DNA from: Micromonospora wenchangensis | GTDB lineage: Bacteria > Actinomycetota > Actinomycetes > Mycobacteriales > Micromonosporaceae | DNA: 64,000 nt | Assembly (NCBI RefSeq): GCF_002210435.1 | Contig: NZ_MZMV01000028.1 | Location: 27,832 to 91,831 of the forward strand | Direction of reading: 5' to 3' | Part shown: positions 1-7,477 of the stretch, in pieces | Layout of the letters: each line of letters opens with the position of its first letter | Position numbering within the stretch: the first letter of the stretch is position 1 | Notes under the pieces: model-generated | Told to the model about the DNA's origin: nothing | What the model saw: the letters and a program-made list of their open reading frames with translations, nothing else | Databases searched by the model: none | Position numbers and translations under genes: made by a program

Positions 1-94
1 TGTCACCCGCCTGATCCAGAACCATCCGGGGCCGACCGACACCACCAGCCTGACCGCGATCCTCGAAGCGGCCTGGGCCGGGGACCGGACCTGA
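1..94 (+). CDS. C-terminal end of an unidentified protein (partial)
   Basis: An open frame enters from the left edge in phase 2 and stops with TGA at 92-94, leaving about 30 residues that end in LEAAWAGDRT. The piece is too short to assign a family. It is convergent with the next gene (stop at 156), with about 60 bp between them. Confidence 0.4.
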   Translation, partial: VTRLIQNHPGPTDTTSLTAILEAAWAGDRT

Positions 95-155
95 CGGGCC
101 CGGCCGCCGTGCGCCGGGTTCGGGGTCGGCGCACGGTGGCCGGGTCCGTCGGCTC

Positions 156-932
156 CTAGTCCTCCGGCTCCCAGGCGATCAGCTGCTCGAAGACGCGCCG
201 GTCGCCGTCGACCCGCAGCGAGTCCATGGTCACGCGGCCATAGCAGAACATGACCAGTTCGTGGGCGGTGCCCCAGGCGGCGGCGTAGGCCAGCTCCGGG
301 TCCTCGACGGCCGCCTGGGCGGGCAGGCGGGCGGCTCGGGCGCCGGCGGCGGAGAACCGGATGCGCCAGGAGCGGCCCTCGGTGGCGTGGTAGTGGATGA
401 CCGCGGGGGCGTGCGGCCACGCGGCAGTCGTCGCGACGCAGGTGGTCAGGAACTCGTCGACACCGTCGAGGGCTACCTCGCCCGGCAGCGGCTGTGGGGC
501 GCCCACCGCGACCTGGGCGTCGTAGGTGTGCACGGCGACCTGCTGGAGCTGGTGCCGGGCGACGGCGCCCGTCGTCTGTGGTGCCTGCGACGAGCCCCAC
601 CACGTCCAGCAGCCCCGGTCCGGGCCGGCCTGCCGCAGCGCGTCGCGCAACTCCCCCGTCGACGCGGTGAACCACGCCAGCAGGGCCTCGCGGTCGCGGG
701 GCACCTCCGGGGTGGGCGTCGCCGGCGGAGCGTCGACGGGCCCCGCGGCCACGATGGCCGCCCACCTGCGACGTCCCTCGCCCAGATGCTGCACCAGGTC
801 GAACAGTGTCCACTCGGGGCAGGTCGGCACCGGCACGTCGAGGTCGGGCGCGGCGGCGACCGCCGCCCGGAAGGCGTCCGACCGGTCGTCCATCAGTCGC
901 AACAGGTCGGCGAACTCCAGAGTCTCTTCCAC
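156..932 (-). CDS. Maleylpyruvate isomerase-family (MDMPI/DinB-like) mycothiol-dependent protein
   Basis: 258 residues from a GTG start. Residues 35-65 carry the N-terminal signature of the actinobacterial mycothiol-dependent maleylpyruvate isomerase family (CPEWTLFDLVQHLG followed by RRRWA). A later segment, GAVARHQLQQVAVHTYDAQ, supplies the histidines that bind the divalent metal in this four-helix fold. Proteins of this family use mycothiol as cofactor or are stand-alone DinB-like proteins of unknown substrate. The substrate cannot be told from sequence. The gene is monocistronic and faces a gene-free stretch upstream. Confidence 0.8.
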   Translation of the reverse strand: MEETLEFADLLRLMDDRSDAFRAAVAAAPDLDVPVPTCPEWTLFDLVQHLGEGRRRWAAIVAAGPVDAPPATPTPEVPRDREALLAWFTASTGELRDALRQAGPDRGCWTWWGSSQAPQTTGAVARHQLQQVAVHTYDAQVAVGAPQPLPGEVALDGVDEFLTTCVATTAAWPHAPAVIHYHATEGRSWRIRFSAAGARAARLPAQAAVEDPELAYAAAWGTAHELVMFCYGRVTMDSLRVDGDRRVFEQLIAWEPED

Positions 933-1300
933 CGCCGCTTTGTACTACCCCCGTCCGACGAGCGACAGCGGATTTCCGCGCCCCGGCGGTGGGCGGACGT
1001 GAAAACCCGTTGCCGCCGCCGGACGGGGTGACCATGCTGGCGCGCATGGGTCAGTGACCAGTGGCGTACGTGCGCGACGACGACGGGTTGGAGTCACCTC
1101 CCCGTCCCGTACCGCCATGCCACCCGAAGCCCGCGCCGGTCACCGGTGCGGGCTTCCTTCACGCGACGTGATCTGCGACGTCGCGCCAGCCGGCCGGCTC
1201 CCCGCCGGGACGCCGGCTGCCCGTCACCGGACCCGGGACGCCCCGGCGCGCCGTCGCGCTGCCGGTCGCCTCCCGCCGAGACCCTGGAATCGCCGAAGCC
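933..1300. other. Gene-poor divergent spacer
   Basis: No convincing gene lies between the MDMPI-like gene and the DUF1062 gene. The stretch holds a strong hairpin at 1126-1156 and a marginal 36-codon frame at 1061-1171 (GTG start, Pro-rich) that overlaps the hairpin. I do not call the small frame as a gene. Confidence 0.5.
1126..1156 (+). terminator. Strong hairpin, terminator-like
   Basis: Outer arms 1126-1134 and 1148-1156 pair over 9 bp (GAAGCCCGC with GCGGGCTTC). The inner part adds one G-U and four GC pairs around a TCA loop. There is no U-tract, as usual in actinomycetes. It is not directly downstream of any recognised gene, so it may end a short transcript or act as an insulator. Confidence 0.5.
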
Positions 1301-1942
1301 ATGAACAGTCCCCGTCATGTCCCCGTGCCGACCGACGGCCGTCCGAACGACATCGACCGTAAAGCGCTCTGGGTGGTCAGCGAGCGCGCCCTGCCCACCA
1401 TCGTCAGGTCCTGTGTGTCGTGCCGGTCCACCCGGCACCGTCCCACCGGCAGGATCCGGGTCAACGCCAACCACAAGCTGCTCGACGTGTGGCTGCTGAT
1501 CTGCTGCGAGCTGTGCGGCCGCACCTCGAAGATCCCCGTCCACGAGCGCATCGCCGTGCGGGCGCTGGACAGGGAGCGGCTCGTGATGTTCGAGAACAAC
1601 GATCCGGCCGTGGTGCGGCAGTTGACCATGGACGCGACGCTCGCCCACCGGGCCGGCCACCAGCTCGACTGGGCCGGCACCTGGCGGCTGGACACCGACC
1701 TGCCGTTCTACGACCTCCAGCGCGCGGACGCCCCGCCGCTCGAGGTCATCGTCCGGTTCGAGCTGCCGGCACCCGTCCGGGTCGAGAGGTTGCTGACCGC
1801 CGGGTTCGGTCTGGGCCGGCCCGCTCTGCGGGGCATGGTCGATTCCGGCCGCATCCGCCTGCCCCTGCCCGTCACCGCCAGGGCCAGCAGGGACTTCCGC
1901 TTCCTGGTCGTCGCTGCACCGCTGCCGGCCGAGCGGGCCTGA
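1301..1942 (+). CDS. DUF1062 family protein
   Basis: 213 residues. The N-terminal half has a CxxC pair (SCVSCRSTRHRP) and a second cysteine pair (ICCELCGR). Between them is the RVNANHKLLDVWLLICC stretch characteristic of DUF1062 proteins, with a predicted zinc-ribbon-like core. Function of the family is unknown. The ATG at 1301 has only a weak ribosome site. A long hairpin follows the stop, so the gene is probably monocistronic. Confidence 0.8.
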   Translation: MNSPRHVPVPTDGRPNDIDRKALWVVSERALPTIVRSCVSCRSTRHRPTGRIRVNANHKLLDVWLLICCELCGRTSKIPVHERIAVRALDRERLVMFENNDPAVVRQLTMDATLAHRAGHQLDWAGTWRLDTDLPFYDLQRADAPPLEVIVRFELPAPVRVERLLTAGFGLGRPALRGMVDSGRIRLPLPVTARASRDFRFLVVAAPLPAERA

Positions 1943-1946
1943 GGTG

Positions 1947-1981
1947 CCGCCCCACGGCACGGGTCAGGTGCCGTGGGGCGG
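1947..1981 (+). terminator. 14-bp stem terminator after the DUF1062 gene
   Basis: Perfect 14-bp inverted repeat: 1947-1960 pairs with 1968-1981, with a 7-nt loop. It begins five bases after the stop codon of the DUF1062 gene. No U-tract follows. Confidence 0.8.
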
Positions 1982-2116
1982 TCCGGGCGGTACTGTCCGC
2001 CAGCGGTCGCGGCCGGTGGGGCGTCTGCGCGGGCGGATGACCGGGCACTCCCTAAAGCGTCCTAGGAGACATCGTGCCCCCTCGGCGCCGGGCTGCGGGC
2101 CGCCGACCGGCTGCGG

Positions 2117-2145
2117 TTCCACGGGTGGCGGTTACGGTAGATAAT
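2117..2145 (+). promoter_or_regulatory. Probable leaderless promoter of the amyloid-motif cassette
   Basis: A GATAAT -10 box (2140-2145) lies six bases before the ATG at 2152. A weak -35 (TTCCAC, 2117-2122) sits 17 bp upstream. The spacing puts transcription start at or next to the ATG, i.e. a leaderless mRNA. This argues for the start at 2152 over the upstream in-frame GTG-like starts. Confidence 0.5.
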
Positions 2146-2151
2146 GGAACG

Positions 2152-2607
2152 ATGACCCGTCGTAGCAGGAAGGTCGCCGGGTGGACGGCCGGTGTGGTCT
2201 GCTCGCTGGGCCTGGTCGGCCTCGGCGTGGCGTTCGCCCACGTGGGCGTGACGGAGGCCGACAAGTGGGCCAGCACGCTCGGGATCTTCGCCACCGTGCT
2301 GGGGCTGGCGCTGACCGCCTACACTGCGGCAGCGACCCGCAGGTCCGCGTCGCACGCCGGTCCGGTCGATCGGGTCGACAACACGATCGAGGGCGGCGAG
2401 TTCGCCCAGTCGGTCGTCCAGGCCCGTGACCTGACGGCCGGCGGCCCGCCCTCCCCCGCGTCCCCGCCGGCCGTCGCCGGTCGGGTGACCAACACGATCA
2501 CGACCGGCAGGTTCCACGGTCCGGTCGTCCAGGCCCGTGACATCGTCCGGCAGCCGCACGACCCGCCGGTCCACGACGACGGGGCCGACCCGTCCCCGGG
2601 GCGATGA
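2152..2607 (+). CDS. Small membrane protein with two RHIM-like (BASS3-type) amyloid motifs
   Basis: 151 residues with the start at 2152. Two hydrophobic helices (about residues 8-31 and 40-60) are followed by a cytosolic Pro/Ala-rich tail. The tail carries two near-identical 18-residue motifs of the form N-T-I-x-x-G-x-F-x-x-x-V-V-Q-A-R-D-(L/I), at residues 77-94 and 114-131. This matches the RHIM-like bacterial amyloid signalling motifs described for actinobacterial NLR partners (family knowledge). The next gene, one base beyond the stop, encodes a STAND ATPase whose N-terminus carries a third copy. By analogy the membrane protein is the effector, switched on when the receptor templates its amyloid; membrane damage by the two helices is an inference. 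It is not similar to known enzymes. Confidence 0.7.
   Translation: MTRRSRKVAGWTAGVVCSLGLVGLGVAFAHVGVTEADKWASTLGIFATVLGLALTAYTAAATRRSASHAGPVDRVDNTIEGGEFAQSVVQARDLTAGGPPSPASPPAVAGRVTNTITTGRFHGPVVQARDIVRQPHDPPVHDDGADPSPGR
2380..2433 (+). repeat. RHIM-like amyloid motif, copy 1 (coding)
   Basis: Encodes NTIEGGEFAQSVVQARDL in the membrane protein. It shares N-T-I, G, F and the V-V-Q-A-R-D core with copy 2 and the N-T-I-x-x-G and V-V-Q core with copy 3. Confidence 0.7.
2491..2544 (+). repeat. RHIM-like amyloid motif, copy 2 (coding)
   Basis: Encodes NTITTGRFHGPVVQARDI, 37 codons after copy 1. The DNA core CGGTCGTCCAGGCCCGTGAC is repeated between the two copies. Confidence 0.7.
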
Positions 2608-2608
2608 C

Positions 2609-5476
2609 GTGAAGGGCGACGGGTTCGGACGACGACTCTTCGGCCGGCGGACGGAGGGGACGACCTCGAACACGATCACGGGCGGGGTGTTCCTCAACGC
2701 GGTGGTCCAGGGGCACGCCGTCACCGTGACCCTGCCTCCGCAGGTCACCCCCGCCGGGTTACCCCGGGCCACGACGTCCTTCACCGGTCGGGAAACCGAG
2801 GTCGAGCTGCTGCTCAAGGAGCTGGCACCCGGCGCGGGCAGCGGAGCGGGACCGGTCTCGGCGGTGGCCGGACTGGCCGGTGTCGGCAAGACCGAACTGG
2901 TCGTGCAGGCCGCCACCCGGGCCCAGCGCCGGCCGGGGTGGTTCCCCGGCGGAGTGCTGTTCGTGGACATGTTCGGCTACGACCCGCAACGACGCCTGTC
3001 GCCCGGCGCGGCACTGCTCGGCCTGTTGCAGGTACTGGGTCTGCCCGGTGAGTACATCCCGGCGGGCGAGCAGGACCGTGCCGCGCTGTTCCGCAGCGTG
3101 CTGGCCGCCTACGCCGCACAGGACCGGCGGCTGCTCCTGGTGATCGACAACGCAGCGACCGTCGCCCAGGTGACGCCGCTGCTGCCGAGCGACGACAGCA
3201 CCGCCACGCTGATCACCTCCCGACACACCCTGGCGGTCGGGGCCCGGCTGCACGACCTGGACGTGCTGGACGTCGAGACGTCCGTGCGGCTCCTGGCCGA
3301 CCAGTTGCAACAGCTACGCGGCCCGGCCGACACGAGGGGACACGACGAGCCGCAGGCCGCCGCCGAGATCGCCGAGCTGTGCGCGGGCCTGCCGCTGGCG
3401 CTGCACATCGCCGCCGGCCTGCTGGCCGACACCGGCACCCGTACGCTGGCCTCCCTCGCGGAGGCGTTGCGCGCCGCGCACACCCGGCTGGACCGGCTGA
3501 GCCGGGAGGACCGTGCGGTGCGTGCCGCGTTCGACCTGTCCTACCGGCAACTCAGCCCCGTCCAGGCCCGTCTGTTCCGGCTGCTGTCGGTCAATCCCGG
3601 GCCGGACGCCGGGACGGATGCCGCCGCGTGCCTGGTCGACACCGACGCGCACCGGGCCGAAACGCTGCTGGCGGACCTGGCCCGGGCCCATCTTGTCGAG
3701 CCCGGCCCCGGTTGGGGGCGATGGCGGATGCACGATCTGGTCCGCCTGTACGCCGAGGAGCAGTCGGACGCGACGACCGAAGCCGATGCCCGGGATGCCG
3801 CCCGTGCCCGGCTGTTCACCTACTATGTCGCGGCCACCGCCGCTGCCAGTGCCCATCTGCAGCCGCCGTCGGTCGCCGCCGCGCTGACCGGGCGCTCCGT
3901 TCCGGCGGAGGAGTTGGCCCGGATCGAGACCACCTACGGGGCGGCCGGGCAGATGCAACCGCCCCCGGTCGTTGCCACCTTTTCCACCCGGGAGCAGGCG
4001 CTGGCCTGGTTGGAGACCGAACGACCCAATCTGGTCGCCGTCTGTACGACCGCGGGCGTCCACGGGCACCGCACGGCCAGCATCGGGTTGGCATCCCTCC
4101 TGCACATATTCCTGTCGTTCCGTCGGCACCTGTCCGAGCTGATCACCGTCACCGACAGCTTCCGGGCTATCTGCCGGCAGGCCGGGGACCGGCACGGCGA
4201 AGGAATGGCGCTGAGCAACCTGGGCGTGGCCCTCAACGAGGCAGGCCGGTCAGACGAGGCGGTCACCGCCCACACCCAGGCGGTCGAACTCATCGGGGAG
4301 ACCGGTGACCGGCACGACGTGGGCATGGCGCTGAACAATCTCGGCCTGGCCCTGCGGGCGGTGGGGCGGTTCGACGAGGCGATCACCGCCCACACCCGGG
4401 CGTTGGACATCTACCGTGAGATCGACGCCCGGCACAGCGAAGGCCTGGCGCTGAACAACCTCGGCCAGGTGCTGCGGGCGCTGGGACGGTTCGACGAGGC
4501 GATCACCGCCCACACCCGGGCCGCCGAGATCTGCCGCGAGACCGGGGACCGGCAGGGGGATGGTCTCGCCCTGGACAACCTCGGCGCGGACCTACAGGAG
4601 GTGCGGCAGCACGAGCAGGCCGTCGCGGTGCACGCCCGAGCCGCGGACATCTTCCGCGAGCTCGACGACCGGCGTCACGAAGCCGAGGCACGGCACCATC
4701 TGGGCTCGGCGCTGCGGGAGGTGGGGCGGTTCGACGAGGCCGCAGCCGCACACACCCGGGCCGTCGAGCTCTTCGGGGACGGCGGTGACCGCAGCGACGA
4801 GGGCATGGCGTTGACCGGCCTCGGCCTGGCCCTGCGGAGAAACGGGCGGTATGCCGAAGCGGCGGTCGCCCACACCAGGGCGGCTGAGGTGTACCGCGAG
4901 ATCGGCGACCGGCGCAATGAGGGCATCGCGCTGAGCAACCTCGGTGTGGCGCTGCAGGAGGCAGAGCGGTTCGACGAGGCAACCGAAGCCTACGAACAGG
5001 CGATGCAGGCGTACCGCGAGGCCGGTGACCGGCAGGGTGAGGGCGTCGCCGCGAACAACCTCGGCAACAACCTGCGGGCGGCGCAGCGGTCGGCGGACGC
5101 GGCCGTCGCCCATCGCCGGGCCGCCGACATCTTCCGGGCGGTCGGCGACCGGTACCGCGAAGGCAAGGCGCTGATCGGCCTCTGCCTGGCCCTGCTCGAC
5201 ACGGGGCAGGACCACGAGGTGCGACGCCACTATGAACGCGCGGTCGGGGCGTTCGCCGGCGTCGACGAACACGAGAGCGCGGCGTTGGTGCAGCGGTGGC
5301 TCGTCAGCCTTCACCCGGGGGCGATCCCGCCCGGGATCTTTCCGCCGGAGTTCCACCAGGCGGCGTTCGTCGTCCTGCTGGGGCTCGCGCTCGCCGAGGC
5401 CAGGTCGGGTAGGCCGTCGTCGTGGGGCGGTCGCCGAGTTCTCCGGGACCGGTCGGACGGCAGTTCGACGCCGTAG
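2609..5476 (+). CDS. STAND NTPase: RHIM-like motif, NB-ARC, nine-repeat TPR sensor
   Basis: 955 residues from the GTG at 2609, one base after the upstream stop (translational coupling). N-terminus: amyloid motif NTITGGVFLNAVVQGHAV (residues 21-38). Then comes an NB-ARC module with Walker A GLAGVGKT (about 88-95), Walker B RLLLVIDNA and the C-terminal GLPLAL motif. The second half holds nine TPR units of exactly 40 residues (120 bp) between about 4190 and 5280. The architecture is that of NLR-like/AfsR-type STAND switches, without a SARP or HTH DNA-binding domain. The short amyloid motif replaces an effector domain, so the protein should signal through the membrane protein encoded just upstream. 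The TPR block is the presumptive sensor; the ligand is unknown. Membership of the STAND class is certain; the amyloid-signalling role is inferred from the shared motif. Confidence 0.85.
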   Translation: MKGDGFGRRLFGRRTEGTTSNTITGGVFLNAVVQGHAVTVTLPPQVTPAGLPRATTSFTGRETEVELLLKELAPGAGSGAGPVSAVAGLAGVGKTELVVQAATRAQRRPGWFPGGVLFVDMFGYDPQRRLSPGAALLGLLQVLGLPGEYIPAGEQDRAALFRSVLAAYAAQDRRLLLVIDNAATVAQVTPLLPSDDSTATLITSRHTLAVGARLHDLDVLDVETSVRLLADQLQQLRGPADTRGHDEPQAAAEIAELCAGLPLALHIAAGLLADTGTRTLASLAEALRAAHTRLDRLSREDRAVRAAFDLSYRQLSPVQARLFRLLSVNPGPDAGTDAAACLVDTDAHRAETLLADLARAHLVEPGPGWGRWRMHDLVRLYAEEQSDATTEADARDAARARLFTYYVAATAAASAHLQPPSVAAALTGRSVPAEELARIETTYGAAGQMQPPPVVATFSTREQALAWLETERPNLVAVCTTAGVHGHRTASIGLASLLHIFLSFRRHLSELITVTDSFRAICRQAGDRHGEGMALSNLGVALNEAGRSDEAVTAHTQAVELIGETGDRHDVGMALNNLGLALRAVGRFDEAITAHTRALDIYREIDARHSEGLALNNLGQVLRALGRFDEAITAHTRAAEICRETGDRQGDGLALDNLGADLQEVRQHEQAVAVHARAADIFRELDDRRHEAEARHHLGSALREVGRFDEAAAAHTRAVELFGDGGDRSDEGMALTGLGLALRRNGRYAEAAVAHTRAAEVYREIGDRRNEGIALSNLGVALQEAERFDEATEAYEQAMQAYREAGDRQGEGVAANNLGNNLRAAQRSADAAVAHRRAADIFRAVGDRYREGKALIGLCLALLDTGQDHEVRRHYERAVGAFAGVDEHESAALVQRWLVSLHPGAIPPGIFPPEFHQAAFVVLLGLALAEARSGRPSSWGGRRVLRDRSDGSSTP
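2669..2722 (+). repeat. RHIM-like amyloid motif, copy 3 (coding, in the receptor)
   Basis: Encodes NTITGGVFLNAVVQGHAV at residues 21-38 of the STAND protein. It matches the two motifs of the upstream membrane protein in the N-T-I-x-x-G and V-V-Q core. Confidence 0.65.
4190..5280 (+). repeat. Nine in-phase 120-bp TPR-coding repeats
   Basis: Units begin near 4197, 4317, 4437, 4557, 4677, 4797, 4917, 5037 and 5157. Each encodes a 40-residue TPR of the type EGxALxNLGxALxxxGRxDE. There is no length variation across the array, which suggests recent tandem expansion or homogenisation. Confidence 0.85.
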
Positions 5477-5597
5477 CTCCGCCGGCACCGGTTCCTGCCC
5501 GCTGCGGCCGTCGCTGCTGGTCGCATGCCTTACTGGGGCCGAGGGATCTCGCTGCCGCCCGATCCGCGCTGCCCGGCTGCCGGAAAGGGCTTGTCGT

Positions 5598-6161
5598 TCA
5601 CTGTCCGAGGGGGCGGTAGCGCAGGTGTACGACGCCGTTTCCGAATCGGCGCTCCTCGAGGAGTTCGAGCTCGGCGCGTAGGCCGGTGGGCAGCCCTGGT
5701 TTACCCCCACCGACGACGACGGGCAGGATGAACAGTTGGCACTCGTCGAGCAGTCCGGCGTCGAATGCCTGTGCCGCGAGGTTGGCGCCTCCGATCATCA
5801 GGTCGCTGCTGGCTGTGGCCTTCAACCTGCGGACGGCCGAGGGGTCGAAACGGCGTTCGATCCGGGTGTCAGCAGTGGAGACGTCGGTCAGGGTGGTGGA
5901 GTAGACGATCTTGCTCGCCCTCTGCCAGGCGCTGGCGAAGTCGGCCATGAGGTCCGACTTCGCGGCCAGAGCGGGGTCGGTCTCCCAGACGGCCATCGCC
6001 TCGTACAGGCGTCGCCCGTAGAGGAACGTGCCCACAGGCCGCAGGCGTTCGGTGTGGAACGCGAACACCTCGTCGTCGATGGGGAGCCAGGCGAAGGTGC
6101 CGTGTTCGTCCTCCATGTAGCCGTCGAGCGAGACGTTGTTCATGTAGATCAGCTTTGCCAT
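5598..6161 (-). CDS. Dihydrofolate reductase-family (RibD C-terminal) protein
   Basis: 187 residues. It has the family start KLIYMNNVSLDGYM, a central LYGRRLYEAM and the C-terminal IGGANLAAQAFDAGLLDE and PVVVGGGKPG motifs of RibD-C/DHFR-like proteins. Such proteins bind NADPH, but most have no known substrate. It is the last gene of a three-gene operon: four bases separate its ATG from the SRPBCC gene, and an AGGTAGGGG ribosome site precedes it. Confidence 0.85.
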   Translation of the reverse strand: MAKLIYMNNVSLDGYMEDEHGTFAWLPIDDEVFAFHTERLRPVGTFLYGRRLYEAMAVWETDPALAAKSDLMADFASAWQRASKIVYSTTLTDVSTADTRIERRFDPSAVRRLKATASSDLMIGGANLAAQAFDAGLLDECQLFILPVVVGGGKPGLPTGLRAELELLEERRFGNGVVHLRYRPLGQ

Positions 6162-6165
6162 GCCC

Positions 6166-6645
6166 CTACCTCTCGGTGATCAGCCGGACATTCGCCAGGT
6201 TGGCGTCGAGCTTGGTGAACGCTTGACGCCAGCCCTCCCCGCTCGGCCGCGCCAGGTGTTCGGGGAGCCACTGGCGGATCTCCAGTCGCGTCCGACCGTC
6301 CGCGTCGTCGTGGAACTCGATGCGCAGTCTCGTCGCGAACGGCTCGATGCCCTGGTGCAGCCGCCCGCTGACGCGCATGACACCGTCGATCAACTCGCCG
6401 TCGACGACGTCGGTGAGGTCGATGTGGACGTGCACGCGAAGGCCGGGGTCGGCGGCGTTGACCTCGGTCCACCGTTGGAACCCGCCCGGGCGTACGTCGA
6501 ACTCGATCTCGTCGTGCGGCAGTGAGTTCCCGATCGGGCCCCACCACGCCGCCAGGTGTTCGGGATCGGTGAAAGCGCGGTAGACGAGCTTGCGCGGCGC
6601 GTCGAACAGACGCGAGATCGTCAGCTGCGGAGTCGTCGGTCTCAT
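6166..6645 (-). CDS. SRPBCC/AHSA1 (activator of Hsp90 homologue-like) protein
   Basis: 159 residues. It opens with LTISRLFDAPRKLVYRAFTDPEHLAAWWGP, the standard start of AHSA1-type START-fold proteins in segments (LVYRAFTDPEHLAAWWGP), and ends with the usual long helix. The fold binds hydrophobic ligands. It is overlapped by the ArsR gene upstream (ATGA), and this ArsR-SRPBCC pairing is common in actinobacteria. Function beyond the fold is unknown. Confidence 0.85.
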   Translation of the reverse strand: MRPTTPQLTISRLFDAPRKLVYRAFTDPEHLAAWWGPIGNSLPHDEIEFDVRPGGFQRWTEVNAADPGLRVHVHIDLTDVVDGELIDGVMRVSGRLHQGIEPFATRLRIEFHDDADGRTRLEIRQWLPEHLARPSGEGWRQAFTKLDANLANVRLITER

Positions 6646-7016
6646 TCCCTCTCCTGATCGTCGTCCGACGCCGGGTCCGTCGCCCGCTCAGCGGCCTGCA
6701 TCGCGGCGAGATGGACGTCGAGGCGGGTGAGGGACGAGTCCCACAAACGCCGGTACTCCTCGATCCAGTCGGCCGCCTCGCGCAGCGGGGCAGCCTCGAG
6801 GTGGCTCGCGCGCCACTTGCCCGACCGCGACCGCGAGATGAGCGCGGCGCGCTCCAGCACCTTCAGGTGCCGGGACACCGCCGGCATCGAGATCGACAGC
6901 GGGGCGGTGAGCTCGGTGACGGTGGCGTCGCGTGTGGCCAACGTGGCGATGATCGCCCGTCGGGTGGGATCGGCGAGCGCCGCGAACACCGCGCTGAGCT
7001 GATCGGTGGCTACCAT
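6642..7016 (-). CDS. ArsR-family winged-helix repressor
   Basis: About 124 residues from the ATG at 7016. This start has a GAGAGGG ribosome site, while the in-frame GTG at 7031 overlaps that site. The winged HTH reads AALADPTRRAIIATLATRD...SMPAVSRHLKVLERAAL. No metal-binding CVC motif is visible, so it is not a classical arsenic sensor and probably answers to a small molecule. First gene of the operon with the SRPBCC and DHFR-like genes, and probably autoregulated through the inverted repeat at 7032-7047. Confidence 0.85.
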   Translation of the reverse strand: MVATDQLSAVFAALADPTRRAIIATLATRDATVTELTAPLSISMPAVSRHLKVLERAALISRSRSGKWRASHLEAAPLREAADWIEEYRRLWDSSLTRLDVHLAAMQAAERATDPASDDDQERE

Positions 7017-7031
7017 CGAGAGCCCTCTCAC

Positions 7032-7047
7032 TTAACCAACATGTTAA
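7032..7047. promoter_or_regulatory. Candidate ArsR operator
   Basis: TTAAC-N6-GTTAA inverted repeat containing the perfect 8-mer AACATGTT (7038-7045). It sits directly downstream of the -10 box, at the expected transcription start of the ArsR operon. The position suits autorepression. Confidence 0.5.
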
Positions 7048-7048
7048 A

Positions 7049-7076
7049 CGTATAGCGTCGCGATCGGCACTGTCAA
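7049..7076 (-). promoter_or_regulatory. Promoter of the ArsR operon
   Basis: Consensus -35 TTGACA (7071-7076, minus strand) and -10 TATACG (7049-7054) with a 16-bp spacer, upstream of the ArsR start. Confidence 0.65.
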
Positions 7077-7079
7077 CGA

Positions 7080-7477
7080 AGGGGACGACCCTCATCTACG
7101 CCCGGCTGCCCGACGTCGCCTGGACAGGCCGACGGCAGCAAGCTCAGCCTGCGTCCACTCCCCCGACCGTGCTCGCCAGCCGAGCCACCACGGCCGACAC
7201 GATGGCCGCCCCACGTAAGGCCGGCTGTGCGCCCCGTCAGCAGGACGCCGACGGCCGCGACGTCATCGAGAGGAGGGATCGGGTTCGGTTGTTGCTGCCT
7301 ATGAAGCGGTTCCCTATCGGTGGGGGCAGGGTTTCCTGCTCCTCGTCACGACTGGGGGCGCAGAGGACCGGACGTCGAGGAGAGCGCGGGGGCTGAATAC
7401 CAGATCCTCCGCCTGCGCGGAGGTCCCGAATCGAACGGAACAGCAGGAAGCACCCGCATGGCCTCGACTGTCGCAGC
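7080..7477. other. Intergenic region without a supported gene
   Basis: About 400 bp between the ArsR promoter and the end of the TerD-like gene. A 7-bp hairpin at 7406-7423 (CCTCCGC/GCGGAGG, 4-nt loop) lies about 55 bp past the TerD-like stop and may terminate it. The open frame at 7169-7396 lacks a ribosome site and any recognisable pattern. Confidence 0.5.
7406..7423 (-). terminator. Possible terminator of the TerD-like gene
   Basis: CCTCCGC and GCGGAGG pair around a CTGC loop, about 55 bp downstream of the minus-strand stop at 7478. Confidence 0.4.

Noticed and set aside
7169..7396. 75-codon frame in the ArsR/TerD spacer
   Set aside because: No ribosome site, no recognisable pattern and atypical residue composition.
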